A DNA stretch of 47,379 nt from NCBI GenBank assembly GCA_009768935.1, contig WESA01000018.1:1-47379 (forward strand). Reading direction: 5' to 3'. Source of the stretch: Rectinema subterraneum (GTDB lineage Bacteria; Spirochaetota; Spirochaetia; Treponematales; Rectinemataceae). The notes under the pieces were generated by a model that was not told the DNA's origin, did not search any database, and saw only the letters and a list, made by a program, of their open reading frames with translations. This document shows, one piece after another, positions 9,384 to 17,674 of this stretch. The first letter of the stretch is position 1; each line of letters opens with the position of its first letter. The position numbers and the translations under genes were made by a program.

Positions 9384-9454
9384 TCCCCGGTTGTGTAATG
9401 GTAGCACGGCAGACTCTGGATCTGCTTGTGGGGGTTCGAATCCTCCCTGGGGAA
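9384..9454 (+). tRNA. tRNA-Gln (anticodon CTG)
   Basis: A 71-base cloverleaf. Acceptor stem TCCCCGG pairs with CTGGGGA (one G-T pair), and the D arm is three base pairs. Anticodon stem GCAGA/TCTGC has loop CTCTGGA, giving anticodon CTG (codon CAG). The T arm has loop TTCGAAT. The CCA end is not encoded. It is followed 32 bases later by tRNA-Glu. Confidence 0.95.
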
Positions 9455-9486
9455 TTTTATTTTTAATCAAGAATTATGCAGATTGA

Positions 9487-9558
9487 GGCCCCTTCGTCTA
9501 TCGGTTAGGACAAAAGATTCTCAATCTTTAAAGAGGGGTTCGATTCCCCTAGGGGCTA
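9487..9558 (+). tRNA. tRNA-Glu (anticodon CTC)
   Basis: A 72-base cloverleaf. Acceptor stem GGCCCCT/AGGGGCT. Anticodon stem AAAGA/TCTTT has loop TTCTCAA, giving anticodon CTC (codon GAG). T arm AGGGG/CCCCT has loop TTCGATT. No encoded CCA. The terminator begins seven bases later, so the two tRNAs form a short transcription unit. Confidence 0.95.
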
Positions 9559-9564
9559 TGTGAG

Positions 9565-9592
9565 AGCCGGCTTTTGCAAGCCGGCTTTTTTT
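9565..9592 (+). terminator. Rho-independent terminator of the tRNA unit
   Basis: Perfect nine-base-pair stem AGCCGGCTT/AAGCCGGCT with a TTGC loop, followed by a run of six T. Nothing else in the window is a cleaner intrinsic terminator. Confidence 0.92.
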
Positions 9593-9600
9593 GCGCCCTC

Positions 9601-9628
9601 TTGACCGCGCATAAGAACTCAATATACC
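9601..9628 (+). promoter_or_regulatory. Promoter of the B12 riboswitch-btuB transcript
   Basis: TTGACC, 16 bases, TATACC, just after the tRNA terminator. The predicted start falls at about 9634, immediately before the first riboswitch helix. Confidence 0.5.
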
Positions 9629-9635
9629 CTGACTC

Positions 9636-9825
9636 AGCTTCAGGGGCCTGAGGAATGCGGTGAGAATCCGCAGCGGTCCCGCCACTGTAACCGGGGATGG
9701 ATGCAGCAGGTCGGTGTCAAGCCGACAGCCATTGCGGCATAAAGCCGCGAGAAGGCGCTGCATTTCAGATGATCCGGAAGCCAGGATACCGCTCTGGGGC
9801 GAGCCCGGTATCATGTATCGGGCAA
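9636..9825 (+). promoter_or_regulatory. Cobalamin (B12) riboswitch
   Basis: The leader contains the conserved cobalamin-riboswitch core: GAATGCGGTGAGAATCCGC, then AGCGGTCCCGCCACTGTAA, a GTCAAGCCGACAGCC segment, and the B12 box GGAAGCCAGGATACC near 9777-9790. After the B12 box a hairpin GCCCGGTA/TATCGGGC (9803-9823) could be part of the expression platform. No T-run follows it, so control may be at translation or further downstream. Binding of adenosylcobalamin is expected to switch off the downstream btuB operon. About 160 bases of leader remain before the btuB start codon. Confidence 0.93.
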
Positions 9826-9983
9826 AACTTCGAGGTTTGAGGAACTCTTCATGCGCTGTCGCCCTAATCCCAAAACTCCCACGCGTTCAAAAGGCCGGAT
9901 TTTACACGTATTTCTGGTATCACATGAACAGATGTGCGGACGCATCGTGAACCTCTTCCCTCGGATTTGCAAGGAGGCTCGCA

Positions 9984-11957
9984 ATGCGCTCGACCTGTCC
10001 GGTCAAATTTTTGCTTTTGGGCTTGCTTCTTGGTTCAGCAAGCGTGCCGCGCGCGTTCTCGCAGACTGTTGAGCTGCCCGCTGTCATAATTGAAGAAACT
10101 CTGCCTTTTGACCTCCTCGCCCCTTCTGCCGGCACAACCATCATCGAAGAACACGCAATCCAGACGAGCGCAGCGCCAGATTTGCCCTCTCTCCTGTCAT
10201 CTGTTCCCGGCGTTATTCTCTCCCCTACCGGATCGGAAGGAGCCCAGGCCAGTGTTTCCCTGAGGGGATCCACTTCGAACCAGGTTTTGGTCCTCGTCGA
10301 TGGTGTGCGCGTGACAGACCCGGCTACGGGGCTTACCGATTTCTCGCGCCTTGGAATACCGCTCGACCAAATCGTACAGATCGAAGTCCAGCGAGGCGGG
10401 CTTTCGGCACAGTATGGCGCGGATGCGGTGGGCGGTGTCATTCACATTCATACGCGCAGAGGCTCGAAAAACCTTTCCGCACGCATATCGCTCGAGAATA
10501 CTTCGTTCCTTCCTTCCTCGATTACCATCGGGAATGGGCTTTCGGCGATTACTGTTCCTTTTGTCGGGTCTGCGTTGATCGATGGCCAGTCTCTCTCCCT
10601 TGCTGCCGAGAATCAGTGGCTTTCTGCATGGGCAAAAATCAGCCGGGCGGCGAACGGTTATCCGTATTACGATACAAACGGAGAGCGCAGGCGCAGAGAA
10701 AACGCAGGACTTTTTGCGGCAAGCGGGGGCTTGCAAACCCGGTTTCCGCTTTCGGCCGGAGAAATATCGTCTTCAGCAAAGGTTTCCTATCGCTCGGTCG
10801 GTATTCCCGGCTCACTCGATATACCGACGCCAGAAGCGCACCAGGAGGACTGGAACGCAAACCTCACTATGCAATTTCGCACCGATGCCCTTCTTGCAGG
10901 AGCGCTCGCCCTCGAACTGAGTCCTTATGCGCAGGCAGGAGGAATACGCTATCAGCAATCACAGACGTCGGCAGTCGATTCTCACATTTCGTACCGGGCC
11001 GGACTCGACTCGAGCCTTTCCTGGCTTCCTCCTTGGAATGGCGAAGTAAAGGCAGGCGCATCTTTCCGGTACGATAGGCTTGAATCGAGCGTAGTCAAGG
11101 GCGCCGACGGCAGTGCACCTGAGCGTTTCTCAGGGGGGATATTTGCTGAGCCTTCATTCGGATTCGGCGCGTGGACCGCGGTTCCAGCGCTCAGGGTCGA
11201 TATAACGAACGATTTCCCTTCCGGCGTTTCCGCCAGTTTCGGGCTTATTCACGACTTCAGCAAACAGACCGCAATACGCGCCACAATTTCGAGCGCATAC
11301 CGAGCCCCTTCCTTCGACGATCTCTACTGGCCTGCTTCGGGAGGCGCTGAAGGCAACCCCTCTCTTAAGCCTGAATCAGCCATTTCCAGCGATATATCGC
11401 TCACACATAAAGAAGACGCATGTACATGGTCGGTCGGGACGTTTGCACGCTATGCACGCGATGTCATTCTCTGGCAGCCAGATGATGCAGGAATATGGAA
11501 ACCTTCCAACTTTGGCAATGCGCTGTACCCCGGGATCGAAGCGGAGAGCTCCTGGAAGGCGGGATCCTGGAATCTGGGCGCAAACTACACATTTCTCTAT
11601 AGCTATGTGCTGTCAGGCAATCTTTCTCTCGCTGACGACAGGCGGGTTCCTTATGTCCCGGTGCATGCAGCTTCTCTGAGCGCAAGCCGAACCACAAAAG
11701 CTTTCAAAAGTGCTTTCTTGTTCACCTACCAGAGCCTTCGCTTTATCACTACAGGGAATAGAGCATTTTTGCCTGCGACGCTTATTGCGAACGCAAAATT
11801 GACCTGGGAACTTGGTCCGCGCTCTGACTTTGAGCTTTCATTCCAGAATCTGTTCGATGAGCGCTACGAAGCGGTAAAAGGCTACCCGATGCCTGGCTTT
11901 TCGGTGTCGGCCACCGTAACGCTGCGGTTCGAAGGGGCAAGGCCCGAGCAGAACTAG
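9984..11957 (+). CDS. btuB: TonB-dependent outer-membrane cobalamin receptor BtuB
   Basis: A 657-residue outer-membrane receptor for active uptake of B12 across the outer membrane, energised by TonB. An N-terminal signal peptide (about residues 1-27, ending near RAFSQ) is followed by a probable TonB box in VELPAVIIEE. The plug domain (about 50-155) contains PSLLSSVPGV, VSLRGSTSNQVLVLVDGVRV and QYGADAVGGVIHI. The rest is a beta-barrel with a typical FQNLFDERYEAVKGYPMPG near the end. It stands directly behind a cobalamin riboswitch, which makes B12 the substrate rather than iron. AAGGAGG precedes the ATG. The last strand is followed by a short polar tail rather than ending on an aromatic residue. 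Confidence 0.92.
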   Translation: MRSTCPVKFLLLGLLLGSASVPRAFSQTVELPAVIIEETLPFDLLAPSAGTTIIEEHAIQTSAAPDLPSLLSSVPGVILSPTGSEGAQASVSLRGSTSNQVLVLVDGVRVTDPATGLTDFSRLGIPLDQIVQIEVQRGGLSAQYGADAVGGVIHIHTRRGSKNLSARISLENTSFLPSSITIGNGLSAITVPFVGSALIDGQSLSLAAENQWLSAWAKISRAANGYPYYDTNGERRRRENAGLFAASGGLQTRFPLSAGEISSSAKVSYRSVGIPGSLDIPTPEAHQEDWNANLTMQFRTDALLAGALALELSPYAQAGGIRYQQSQTSAVDSHISYRAGLDSSLSWLPPWNGEVKAGASFRYDRLESSVVKGADGSAPERFSGGIFAEPSFGFGAWTAVPALRVDITNDFPSGVSASFGLIHDFSKQTAIRATISSAYRAPSFDDLYWPASGGAEGNPSLKPESAISSDISLTHKEDACTWSVGTFARYARDVILWQPDDAGIWKPSNFGNALYPGIEAESSWKAGSWNLGANYTFLYSYVLSGNLSLADDRRVPYVPVHAASLSASRTTKAFKSAFLFTYQSLRFITTGNRAFLPATLIANAKLTWELGPRSDFELSFQNLFDERYEAVKGYPMPGFSVSATVTLRFEGARPEQN

Positions 11958-11989
11958 CAAAGAATAGAGAGGCTATCTCCGCAAAAGGG

Positions 11990-12012
11990 AAAATTGGGCT
12001 GCGGCCCATTTT
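11990..12012 (+). other. Hairpin between btuB and the lipoprotein gene
   Basis: TGGGC/GCCCA stem with a TGCG loop, extended by AAA/TTT across one mismatch and ending in TTTT. It may be a weak attenuator or an RNA-processing site that lowers lipoprotein expression relative to btuB. The T-run is short. Confidence 0.35.
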
Positions 12013-12035
12013 AAATATACATGAGGAGGTTGAGC

Positions 12036-13151
12036 ATGAACAAGTTGTGGCAAAGGATCGGGCGCCCGGTTCTGTTTGCAGGGATGATCGCGATGCTGCT
12101 CGCAGGACTGGCGGGCTGCGATCTGTTTTCGTCGCCGCAAGGCTCGAGCGCTGTTGTCTTTGCGGTAGATTCGAAAAACGGGAATGTGTACGAAATCGAT
12201 GCCGACAAGGCAGAGAGCGCTGCAGTGCCGCTTGTCAGCACACAGCAGAACGCGACCGGCAAGATGATCATCAGCGGGACAAAGGCATTTCTTGCGGTAG
12301 CAAGCTGGCAGAATACAAGCCCCGGCCTGTATTGGTTTGATCTTTCGTCCAGCAAGCCTTCGGTTGTGCAGGCAGGGCAGAAAATCAGCGCACAATACAT
12401 CTGTATTGCATCCAGCACAAAAGGCTATGTGAGCTCGGCGGATTGGGGCGGCACCTATGCCAACGCGGTCTATCCATTCAACCCGAGCAGTCCGTCTGCA
12501 GGGTTCGGCACAGCGATCAGTGGCTTCGACGCTGGTTTCTTTCCGCAGGATGTCGCGTATGTCGATGACGGCAATGGCACAGACCGCGTGTTCGTCGCGG
12601 ACAATGGCAATGGCAAGGTTTACCGGCTCAATGCAGAAGGCACGTTGGTCGAAAAGAGCTTTGCTGCATCTGCGGGCGGCACGACCGGATTGCTCGCCGG
12701 TGAATTCGACAGCAATGGCGATGGGGTTGCGGAAGCCGGCGTGTTCGTGGCAAATTCCGGAGGCTACGATGCAAATTGGAATCCGCTTCCTGGTTCAATC
12801 GATTTCATTCCCCTTGGCGCCTCGAGTGATGCTGATGTGGTCGTTGTCCAATCTGACCTCTCGGCCAGCGCGCTTGCCTTCTTAGATGCTACCCATCTCG
12901 CCGCAACTAGCTACGGGCACACCTGGCTCATCGATCTGTCCAAGCTTGCAAGCGACGCTTCCCGCCTCACCGAAATCAAAACCAGCTCTGGCGTCTCCTT
13001 TGGCTCAATGGATATTGCGGTGCGAGAAGGCTATGCCTATGTGCCTGACGGAGCACAGACAGTGTACCGCTTCGGGCTGAACAGCCCGACAACCGCAATT
13101 CCTACAGGAAAATCAGGCGAAATGATTACGAATATCGCGGTCAGGCAATAG
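12036..13151 (+). CDS. Propeller-like lipoprotein of the B12 uptake operon
   Basis: I do not recognise a named family. A signal peptide with lipobox LAGC puts the lipidated cysteine at residue 28, so the mature protein is membrane-anchored. The roughly 340-residue mature part alternates short strands and loops such as VVFAVDSKNGNVYEID, VFVADNGNGKVYRLN and AYVPDGAQTVYRF, the pattern of a beta-propeller of YncE type. FDSNGDGVAEAGVFVAN could be a calcium-binding loop. It lies 78 bases after btuB with no promoter seen, so B12 control is likely. Bacteroides BtuG, a propeller surface lipoprotein that captures B12 for BtuB, is the obvious analogue, but homology is unproven. The ATG at 12036 is preferred over the one at 12021 because the latter overlaps the AGGAGG ribosome site. 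Confidence 0.72.
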   Translation: MNKLWQRIGRPVLFAGMIAMLLAGLAGCDLFSSPQGSSAVVFAVDSKNGNVYEIDADKAESAAVPLVSTQQNATGKMIISGTKAFLAVASWQNTSPGLYWFDLSSSKPSVVQAGQKISAQYICIASSTKGYVSSADWGGTYANAVYPFNPSSPSAGFGTAISGFDAGFFPQDVAYVDDGNGTDRVFVADNGNGKVYRLNAEGTLVEKSFAASAGGTTGLLAGEFDSNGDGVAEAGVFVANSGGYDANWNPLPGSIDFIPLGASSDADVVVVQSDLSASALAFLDATHLAATSYGHTWLIDLSKLASDASRLTEIKTSSGVSFGSMDIAVREGYAYVPDGAQTVYRFGLNSPTTAIPTGKSGEMITNIAVRQ

Positions 13152-13168
13152 CCGCCGATATGCCCGAT

Positions 13169-14902
13169 TCACCTGGGAATCCGATATTCGACAGGGATGA
13201 GGAGCGAAACAGCAGTCTCCAGCCTGATGTGCAAGGGGAAAATGCTCCTGACAAGCTGGAGCGCTGCCTCATCGAGAATCGCGCTCCCAGACCGGGATTG
13301 AATGGCCAACGAAGCGAGGGTGCCGTCCGGCGCAACTTGCAATGCAATCCGGACAGTGCCTTCGCTTTTTCTTTTGAGGGCTGCGGCGGGATATTGCTTC
13401 TGAGCGGCAAGCTTGCCAGCAATTGCGGCGGCAAGAGATTCAACAGTGTCATAAGTGGCCGGTGCAGACTCCATTGAGGCTGACTTTGACCAGGCTGGCT
13501 CTGTTTGGACCGACTCTGTTCGGGCTGGCTCCAATGGGTCCCTCTCAAGCGGCTTTTCCAGAATCAGCGGGCTTTCGGCATCTAAATCAGAAGCGGAAAC
13601 GGTGCTTTTGGGAGATTCGGGAGCATCGATTCCGGAAGGTTCGGACGCGTCACTCCTAGCGAGCGCTCCATCTGCCCGTGACTGCTCGCGCACCTCGACG
13701 ACTGCATTCGCTGAGCCAAAGTCGTTTTGGATTGCGCGCTGGTTTGTCAAAGAAGCACTTCCTTCAGCGCGAGCCTCCAGAGAACCAGCCGAAGAGGCCT
13801 CTGCACTGCCTTGCGCTATAGGTTGCAACTGGCTTTCATGCAAGCTGGCTGGCACCAAAGCGCTTTCCGGCTGTTGCTCTCCCTGAAAGGCAGCCGGGCT
13901 GCCAGACTTTCGCTTTGCAAGAAAATCATTTACATGCTCGGCGCGAATTTCTTCGGCATCGTCATGGAACACGCCTTCTTGCGGAGCTATGGCAGCTGAA
14001 GATGGAGCTGAAGATTGAGCTGCCGATACGGAAGACCTTGAGATTGCTCCCTTGGCCTGCTTCTGGCCGGCAGGCACATCTCCTGAAATGCTTTGCGGGA
14101 GCGCTATAAGGCTTGAAGCAAGGCCCTCCCGAGAAAGAGCCAGCTTTGGCTTCGCCGGCAAGGGTTTTTCTGCTTGTGGAACAGATAGCGCTTGGCTGGG
14201 CGTTGGCTGCAGCGCATCCACAGGAACGTCCGAAAGTGTCGGCTCTGTTGAGCGCGCTGCTTGAGGCGCTGCCTGTGCAAATGCTTGCGCTGCTTGGGGT
14301 GCTGGTTTGGCAGGCGGTTCTGCTGGCGCAAATTGTTGTACTTCAGACTCCGCTATTGGCACTGCTGGTGCTTCTATCGGCACTGCTGGCGCCGCTGGCA
14401 GCGTTGCCGACGCTTCTATTGGCATTTCAGACATTGCCCGCGCAGGCGCAGGCGCTTCTTCCAGCGCAGAAGGCCCAGGGATTTCGCGAGCGATTTCTGC
14501 TTGAGCACTCAGCGGTTCCTGTAAAGATTCTTTTGCTTCTATTGCCTCTGCAGCTGCGGGTATATCAGGGATGTGTATTTCAGGCGCCTCTGCCTGCGGC
14601 AAAACCGCTTCTTTTTCGAAAGGCTGCTGAGTTGCTTCAGGCACCTCTGTCTGCTTCAAAGCTGTTTCTTGCTTGTCTTGCTTTACCTGCTTGACTTGCC
14701 CGACAGGATCTTGAATCACCTTCGGAGCCTCACGAGACAGCACATCGGCTTCCCGCAATTCATCGATGTTCAAAGACACCACAAAAGGCTGCCGTACTGC
14801 GCGCATTCCAATTGGCGCAAAAATAATGAGCGCATGAATCGCCAACGACAGCGCTAGCCCCGCAGCTCGATAGACAAATAGCTGATTCCTCCTCTGCCTC
14901 AT
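13169..14902 (-). CDS. tonB: Energy transducer TonB with a very long Ala/Pro/Glu linker
   Basis: TonB couples the inner-membrane proton motive force, through ExbB/ExbD, to outer-membrane receptors such as the neighbouring BtuB. It has a short cytoplasmic basic N-terminus, one transmembrane helix (about residues 13-30) and an A/P/E/S-rich periplasmic region (about 50-490). The C-terminal TonB domain (about 495-577) includes KQYPAAALKRKSEGTVRI and LDEAALQLVRS. At 577 residues it is more than twice E. coli TonB. exbB and exbD are not in view. The start is the ATG overlapping the stop of the upstream membrane gene (ATGA); a longer open frame upstream runs through that gene and is not coding. It converges on the lipoprotein gene with a 17-base gap. 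Confidence 0.85.
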   Translation of the reverse strand: MRQRRNQLFVYRAAGLALSLAIHALIIFAPIGMRAVRQPFVVSLNIDELREADVLSREAPKVIQDPVGQVKQVKQDKQETALKQTEVPEATQQPFEKEAVLPQAEAPEIHIPDIPAAAEAIEAKESLQEPLSAQAEIAREIPGPSALEEAPAPARAMSEMPIEASATLPAAPAVPIEAPAVPIAESEVQQFAPAEPPAKPAPQAAQAFAQAAPQAARSTEPTLSDVPVDALQPTPSQALSVPQAEKPLPAKPKLALSREGLASSLIALPQSISGDVPAGQKQAKGAISRSSVSAAQSSAPSSAAIAPQEGVFHDDAEEIRAEHVNDFLAKRKSGSPAAFQGEQQPESALVPASLHESQLQPIAQGSAEASSAGSLEARAEGSASLTNQRAIQNDFGSANAVVEVREQSRADGALARSDASEPSGIDAPESPKSTVSASDLDAESPLILEKPLERDPLEPARTESVQTEPAWSKSASMESAPATYDTVESLAAAIAGKLAAQKQYPAAALKRKSEGTVRIALQVAPDGTLASLAIQSRSGSAILDEAALQLVRSIFPLHIRLETAVSLLIPVEYRIPR

Positions 14903-15696
14903 GCCTTTTTCCGATGAAGAAGCTTTTTGATCGCCGCTTCTATCTTGTTTCTGAAAAAAATACCCAGAATCATTGCTATTGCAGTCACAACGGCGAGCAC
15001 CACCACAAGGCCCAACTTGTCCTTGTAAACCGCACTCCCCGCCAGTGTTGTTCCGATGATGCCCGGCATTCGCGCAAGCATCGACGCAACAATGAAATAC
15101 AGAAATTCGCGCTCGCCAGCCCCGGCAAAATAACACAGCACATCCTTCGGAATCCCCGGAATTAGAAACAAAAGAATCAACCCCGCAAAGGTTCGTGCGT
15201 CTTTCGCATATTGCTGCAGCTTTTCGTACTGCTCTCTGGAAAGAATGGCCATGAGAAATTGCGGCCCCAGCGCTTTCCCGAGAAAAAAATTGATTGCGGA
15301 TCCGATGCCGATTCCAGCCATAGTCAGCGCCAGGCCGCCCCAGAAGCCGAAAATGAATCCCCCCGAAATCTGCATAACCTCGCCAGGAATTATAAAAATC
15401 ACCACCTGCAGAATCTGAAGCGATATGAACACAAGCCATCCGAATGCGCCAAATGCCAGCACCCATTCGCGCAAGGCTTCTTTTTTCGACAAGAGAGGCG
15501 CAAGCGCGCTGCGGAGCAGAAATCCTGCCACAACAAACAGCACTAGCAGAATCGGAAATGCAAAACTGCTCAAGCCCGGGGCCTGCTTACCCTGCGGCTC
15601 CGGCTGTTTTTTCTGCGCCTCCGGCTGCGACACATGCGGCTGCAACGCTCCCGACTGTAAACTAGCCTGCTTCTTTTGCTCTTTCTTATTGCTCAT
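14899..15696 (-). CDS. TVP38/TMEM64 (DedA-superfamily) membrane protein
   Basis: A 265-residue inner-membrane protein of the SNARE-associated/VTT domain family. A charged, glutamine- and proline-rich cytoplasmic N-terminus of about 45 residues precedes five or six hydrophobic segments. The VTT core is visible as IIPGEVMQISGGFIFGFWGG and FLIPGIPKDVLCYFAGA. Members are linked to lipid transport or scrambling, but no function can be assigned here. The ATG before SNKKEQKK is chosen; the frame extends to a TTG without support. The stop overlaps the tonB start, so both share a transcript. Confidence 0.8.
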   Translation of the reverse strand: MSNKKEQKKQASLQSGALQPHVSQPEAQKKQPEPQGKQAPGLSSFAFPILLVLFVVAGFLLRSALAPLLSKKEALREWVLAFGAFGWLVFISLQILQVVIFIIPGEVMQISGGFIFGFWGGLALTMAGIGIGSAINFFLGKALGPQFLMAILSREQYEKLQQYAKDARTFAGLILLFLIPGIPKDVLCYFAGAGEREFLYFIVASMLARMPGIIGTTLAGSAVYKDKLGLVVVLAVVTAIAMILGIFFRNKIEAAIKKLLHRKKA

Positions 15697-15834
15697 AGTC
15701 GGCACTAAGATACTCTCGCTTATGGGGCTCGCACAAGTCAGGAGCAATTCGGCGGAAGCCGGCTATCGCTTATTGGCTCTATCGTGCAATTCTTTTTGCT
15801 ATTTACGATTTTTGCAGAAAGCTGTGCCGAGGTT

Positions 15835-15863
15835 TTGACTGTTATTCATTTTTCTGCTATTAT
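15835..15863 (+). promoter_or_regulatory. Promoter of carD, close to the start codon
   Basis: TTGACT, exactly 17 bases, TATTAT. The -10 box ends nine bases before the carD ATG, so transcription should begin about two or three bases upstream of the ATG or at it. No Shine-Dalgarno sequence lies in between. Confidence 0.65.
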
Positions 15864-15872
15864 AGCTAACCT

Positions 15873-16373
15873 ATGCCAAATGACCAGACAACAGACTTCC
15901 AAATCGACCAGCGAGTCGTCTATCCGAGCCAGGGCGTCGGCCGCATAATGGAAATACGGGAAAAAGCATTCAACGGCCAGAAAACGCTGTACTACATCAT
16001 CTATCTCGAATTTTCCGACATGACCGTTATGGTGCCAGTCGACAAAGTCGAAGCGCTCGGCATTCGCCCCCTTGTCTCCAGAGAGGAAGCGGAAACAGCG
16101 CTTGAATATATCTCTCAAGCTGCATCCACTATTCCTTCCGACTGGAAGCTGCGTTACCAGATGAACCTCGACCTTCTCAAGAAAGGCTCGATTATGGATA
16201 TCGCCGCGGTCGTTCGTTCGCTCTATCAGCGCTCGAAAATCAAGGAACTCCCGATTCTGGAGCGTAAACTCTATGAATCCGCACTGAACCTCCTGCAAGA
16301 CGAGATTGCTTTTGCGCTCGATCGTCCAAAAGAGGAGATCGTCAAGATTATCCGCGCCAATCTGGATAAATGA
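15873..16373 (+). CDS. carD: CarD/CdnL-family RNA-polymerase-binding regulator
   Basis: A 166-residue transcription factor. The N-terminal RNA-polymerase-interaction domain (IDQRVVYPSQGVGRIMEI, then KTLYYIIYL) and MTVMVPVDK are followed by an all-helical DNA-binding C-terminus. CarD proteins bind the beta subunit of RNA polymerase and stabilise open promoter complexes. The gene overlaps ispDF by four bases, an order I recall from Treponema. The upstream promoter implies a nearly leaderless mRNA. Confidence 0.93.
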   Translation: MPNDQTTDFQIDQRVVYPSQGVGRIMEIREKAFNGQKTLYYIIYLEFSDMTVMVPVDKVEALGIRPLVSREEAETALEYISQAASTIPSDWKLRYQMNLDLLKKGSIMDIAAVVRSLYQRSKIKELPILERKLYESALNLLQDEIAFALDRPKEEIVKIIRANLDK

Positions 16374-17608
16374 GTACCTCGCTTTCCAAGCCCATCCCTG
16401 CTCCTTCGCTCCCTCTCGACGGGCGCGTCTTTGCCCTCATCACCGCGGCAGGTTCAAGCACGCGTTTCGGAGGACAGAAAAAGGAGCTCGAGCAGTTTGA
16501 AGGCTGTACGGTGCTCGAACGCGCTATCGAGCCATTTATCGAGACGTGCTCCGGCATCGTCGTGACATGCCCGCCTGGCGCAAGAGCGGAATTTGAGGCA
16601 TTTTTTGCCCAGTCTGCCTTGAGCCCCGTCATCGCGCGCCTCGAAAGAGGCTTTGCGATCGTCGAAGGCGGCTCAACGCGCCAGGATTCTGTGCTCTTTG
16701 GCCTGCGGGCGCTCAAAGAGCTTGGCTGCGATCGCGACATCGTGCTCATACATGACGGAGCGCGCCCCTGGATCTCAGCCGATCTTGTGCGCACGACAAT
16801 TGAGCAGACTCGCATGCATGGAGCATGCCTGCCCCTTGCGCCTCTTGTCGAAACACCGAAAATAGTCAAAGGCCAGGTTGTGCATACACACCCTTCGCGC
16901 GCGCATGTCATGACTGCACAGACACCGCAGGCATTCTCGTTTCCGGAAATCCTGGCTGCTCACGAGCTTGCCGCGCGCGAAGGCTATGTTGCTACCGACG
17001 ATGCAATGATCTGGGATCATTATGTCGGGCCGGTTTTCTGGATCGAAGGCGAGCGCCAGAACCGCAAAATCACGTATAGAGAAGATTTGTTCGGATCGCC
17101 AGCTATGCCGGAGGCCAAACCGGCGGCCGCTCCGACTACGCGAACCGGCATCGGATACGATATCCATCCGTTGATTGCGGATCGTCCGCTTCTCCTTGCT
17201 GGAGTGCAGATCGAAAGCGATCGCGGCGAAGCAGGTTACTCGGATGGCGATGTCCTCTGGCACGCGCTGATCGATGCACTTTTGGGCGCGGCCGCGCTTG
17301 GCGATATCGGCACGCATTTCCCGCCCGGCAAGCCCGAATGGAAAAACGCCGATTCCACCGCGCTTGCGCGCAAGGTCGCTGCGATGCTGCACAGGCAGGA
17401 TTGGCATATCGTGAATATCGACTGCACGGTCATCCTCGAGAAGCCTCGTCTCGGCCCTTATCGGGAGCAGATTTGCAGCGCAATCGCACGCGCGCTCAAT
17501 ATCCCTCAAGGCTCTGTTTCCTTCAAAGCCAAAACAAAGGAAGGTTTTGATGCAGTCGGGCGCGGCGAAGCCATAGAGGCACATGCAATCGTATTGATTG
17601 CAAGGTAA
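16370..17608 (+). CDS. ispDF: Bifunctional IspD-IspF of the MEP isoprenoid pathway
   Basis: The N-terminal half (about residues 20-235) is 2-C-methyl-D-erythritol 4-phosphate cytidylyltransferase, with the nucleotide-binding ITAAGSSTRFGGQKKE and IHDGARPWI. The C-terminal half (about 253-412) is 2-C-methyl-D-erythritol 2,4-cyclodiphosphate synthase, with GIGYDIHPL (metal Asp/His), GYSDGDVLWHALIDALLGA and the terminal FKAKTKEGFDAVGRGE. The two catalyse non-consecutive MEP-pathway steps around IspE. The fusion is known in several bacteria. The first ATG overlaps the carD stop, so the two are translationally coupled. Confidence 0.94.
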   Translation: MSTSLSKPIPAPSLPLDGRVFALITAAGSSTRFGGQKKELEQFEGCTVLERAIEPFIETCSGIVVTCPPGARAEFEAFFAQSALSPVIARLERGFAIVEGGSTRQDSVLFGLRALKELGCDRDIVLIHDGARPWISADLVRTTIEQTRMHGACLPLAPLVETPKIVKGQVVHTHPSRAHVMTAQTPQAFSFPEILAAHELAAREGYVATDDAMIWDHYVGPVFWIEGERQNRKITYREDLFGSPAMPEAKPAAAPTTRTGIGYDIHPLIADRPLLLAGVQIESDRGEAGYSDGDVLWHALIDALLGAAALGDIGTHFPPGKPEWKNADSTALARKVAAMLHRQDWHIVNIDCTVILEKPRLGPYREQICSAIARALNIPQGSVSFKAKTKEGFDAVGRGEAIEAHAIVLIAR

Positions 17609-17674
17609 GGCATTGGCCCCTGTGCGCAGCTAGCCGTTTTTCATGTTCCTGACTGCTTCGCTGGCAACCCCTTG

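Noticed and set aside
9660..9950. Short open frames in the btuB leader
   Set aside because: The region is explained by the cobalamin riboswitch and has no coding signature.
14100..14700. Possible CRISPR-like or tandem DNA repeat in the tonB linker
   Set aside because: The similarity is codon bias of Ala/Pro/Glu repeats; no regular unit with constant spacing exists.
14052..14857. Several Leu/Ala- or Cys/Arg-rich open frames opposite the TonB linker
   Set aside because: They are products of the low-complexity Ala/Pro/Glu codons of tonB and not membrane proteins.
14903..15466. N-terminal extension of the TonB reading frame to 765 residues
   Set aside because: The extension runs through the TVP38-family gene in another frame. 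The ATG at 14902 starts a typical TonB N-terminus and overlaps the upstream stop as ATGA.
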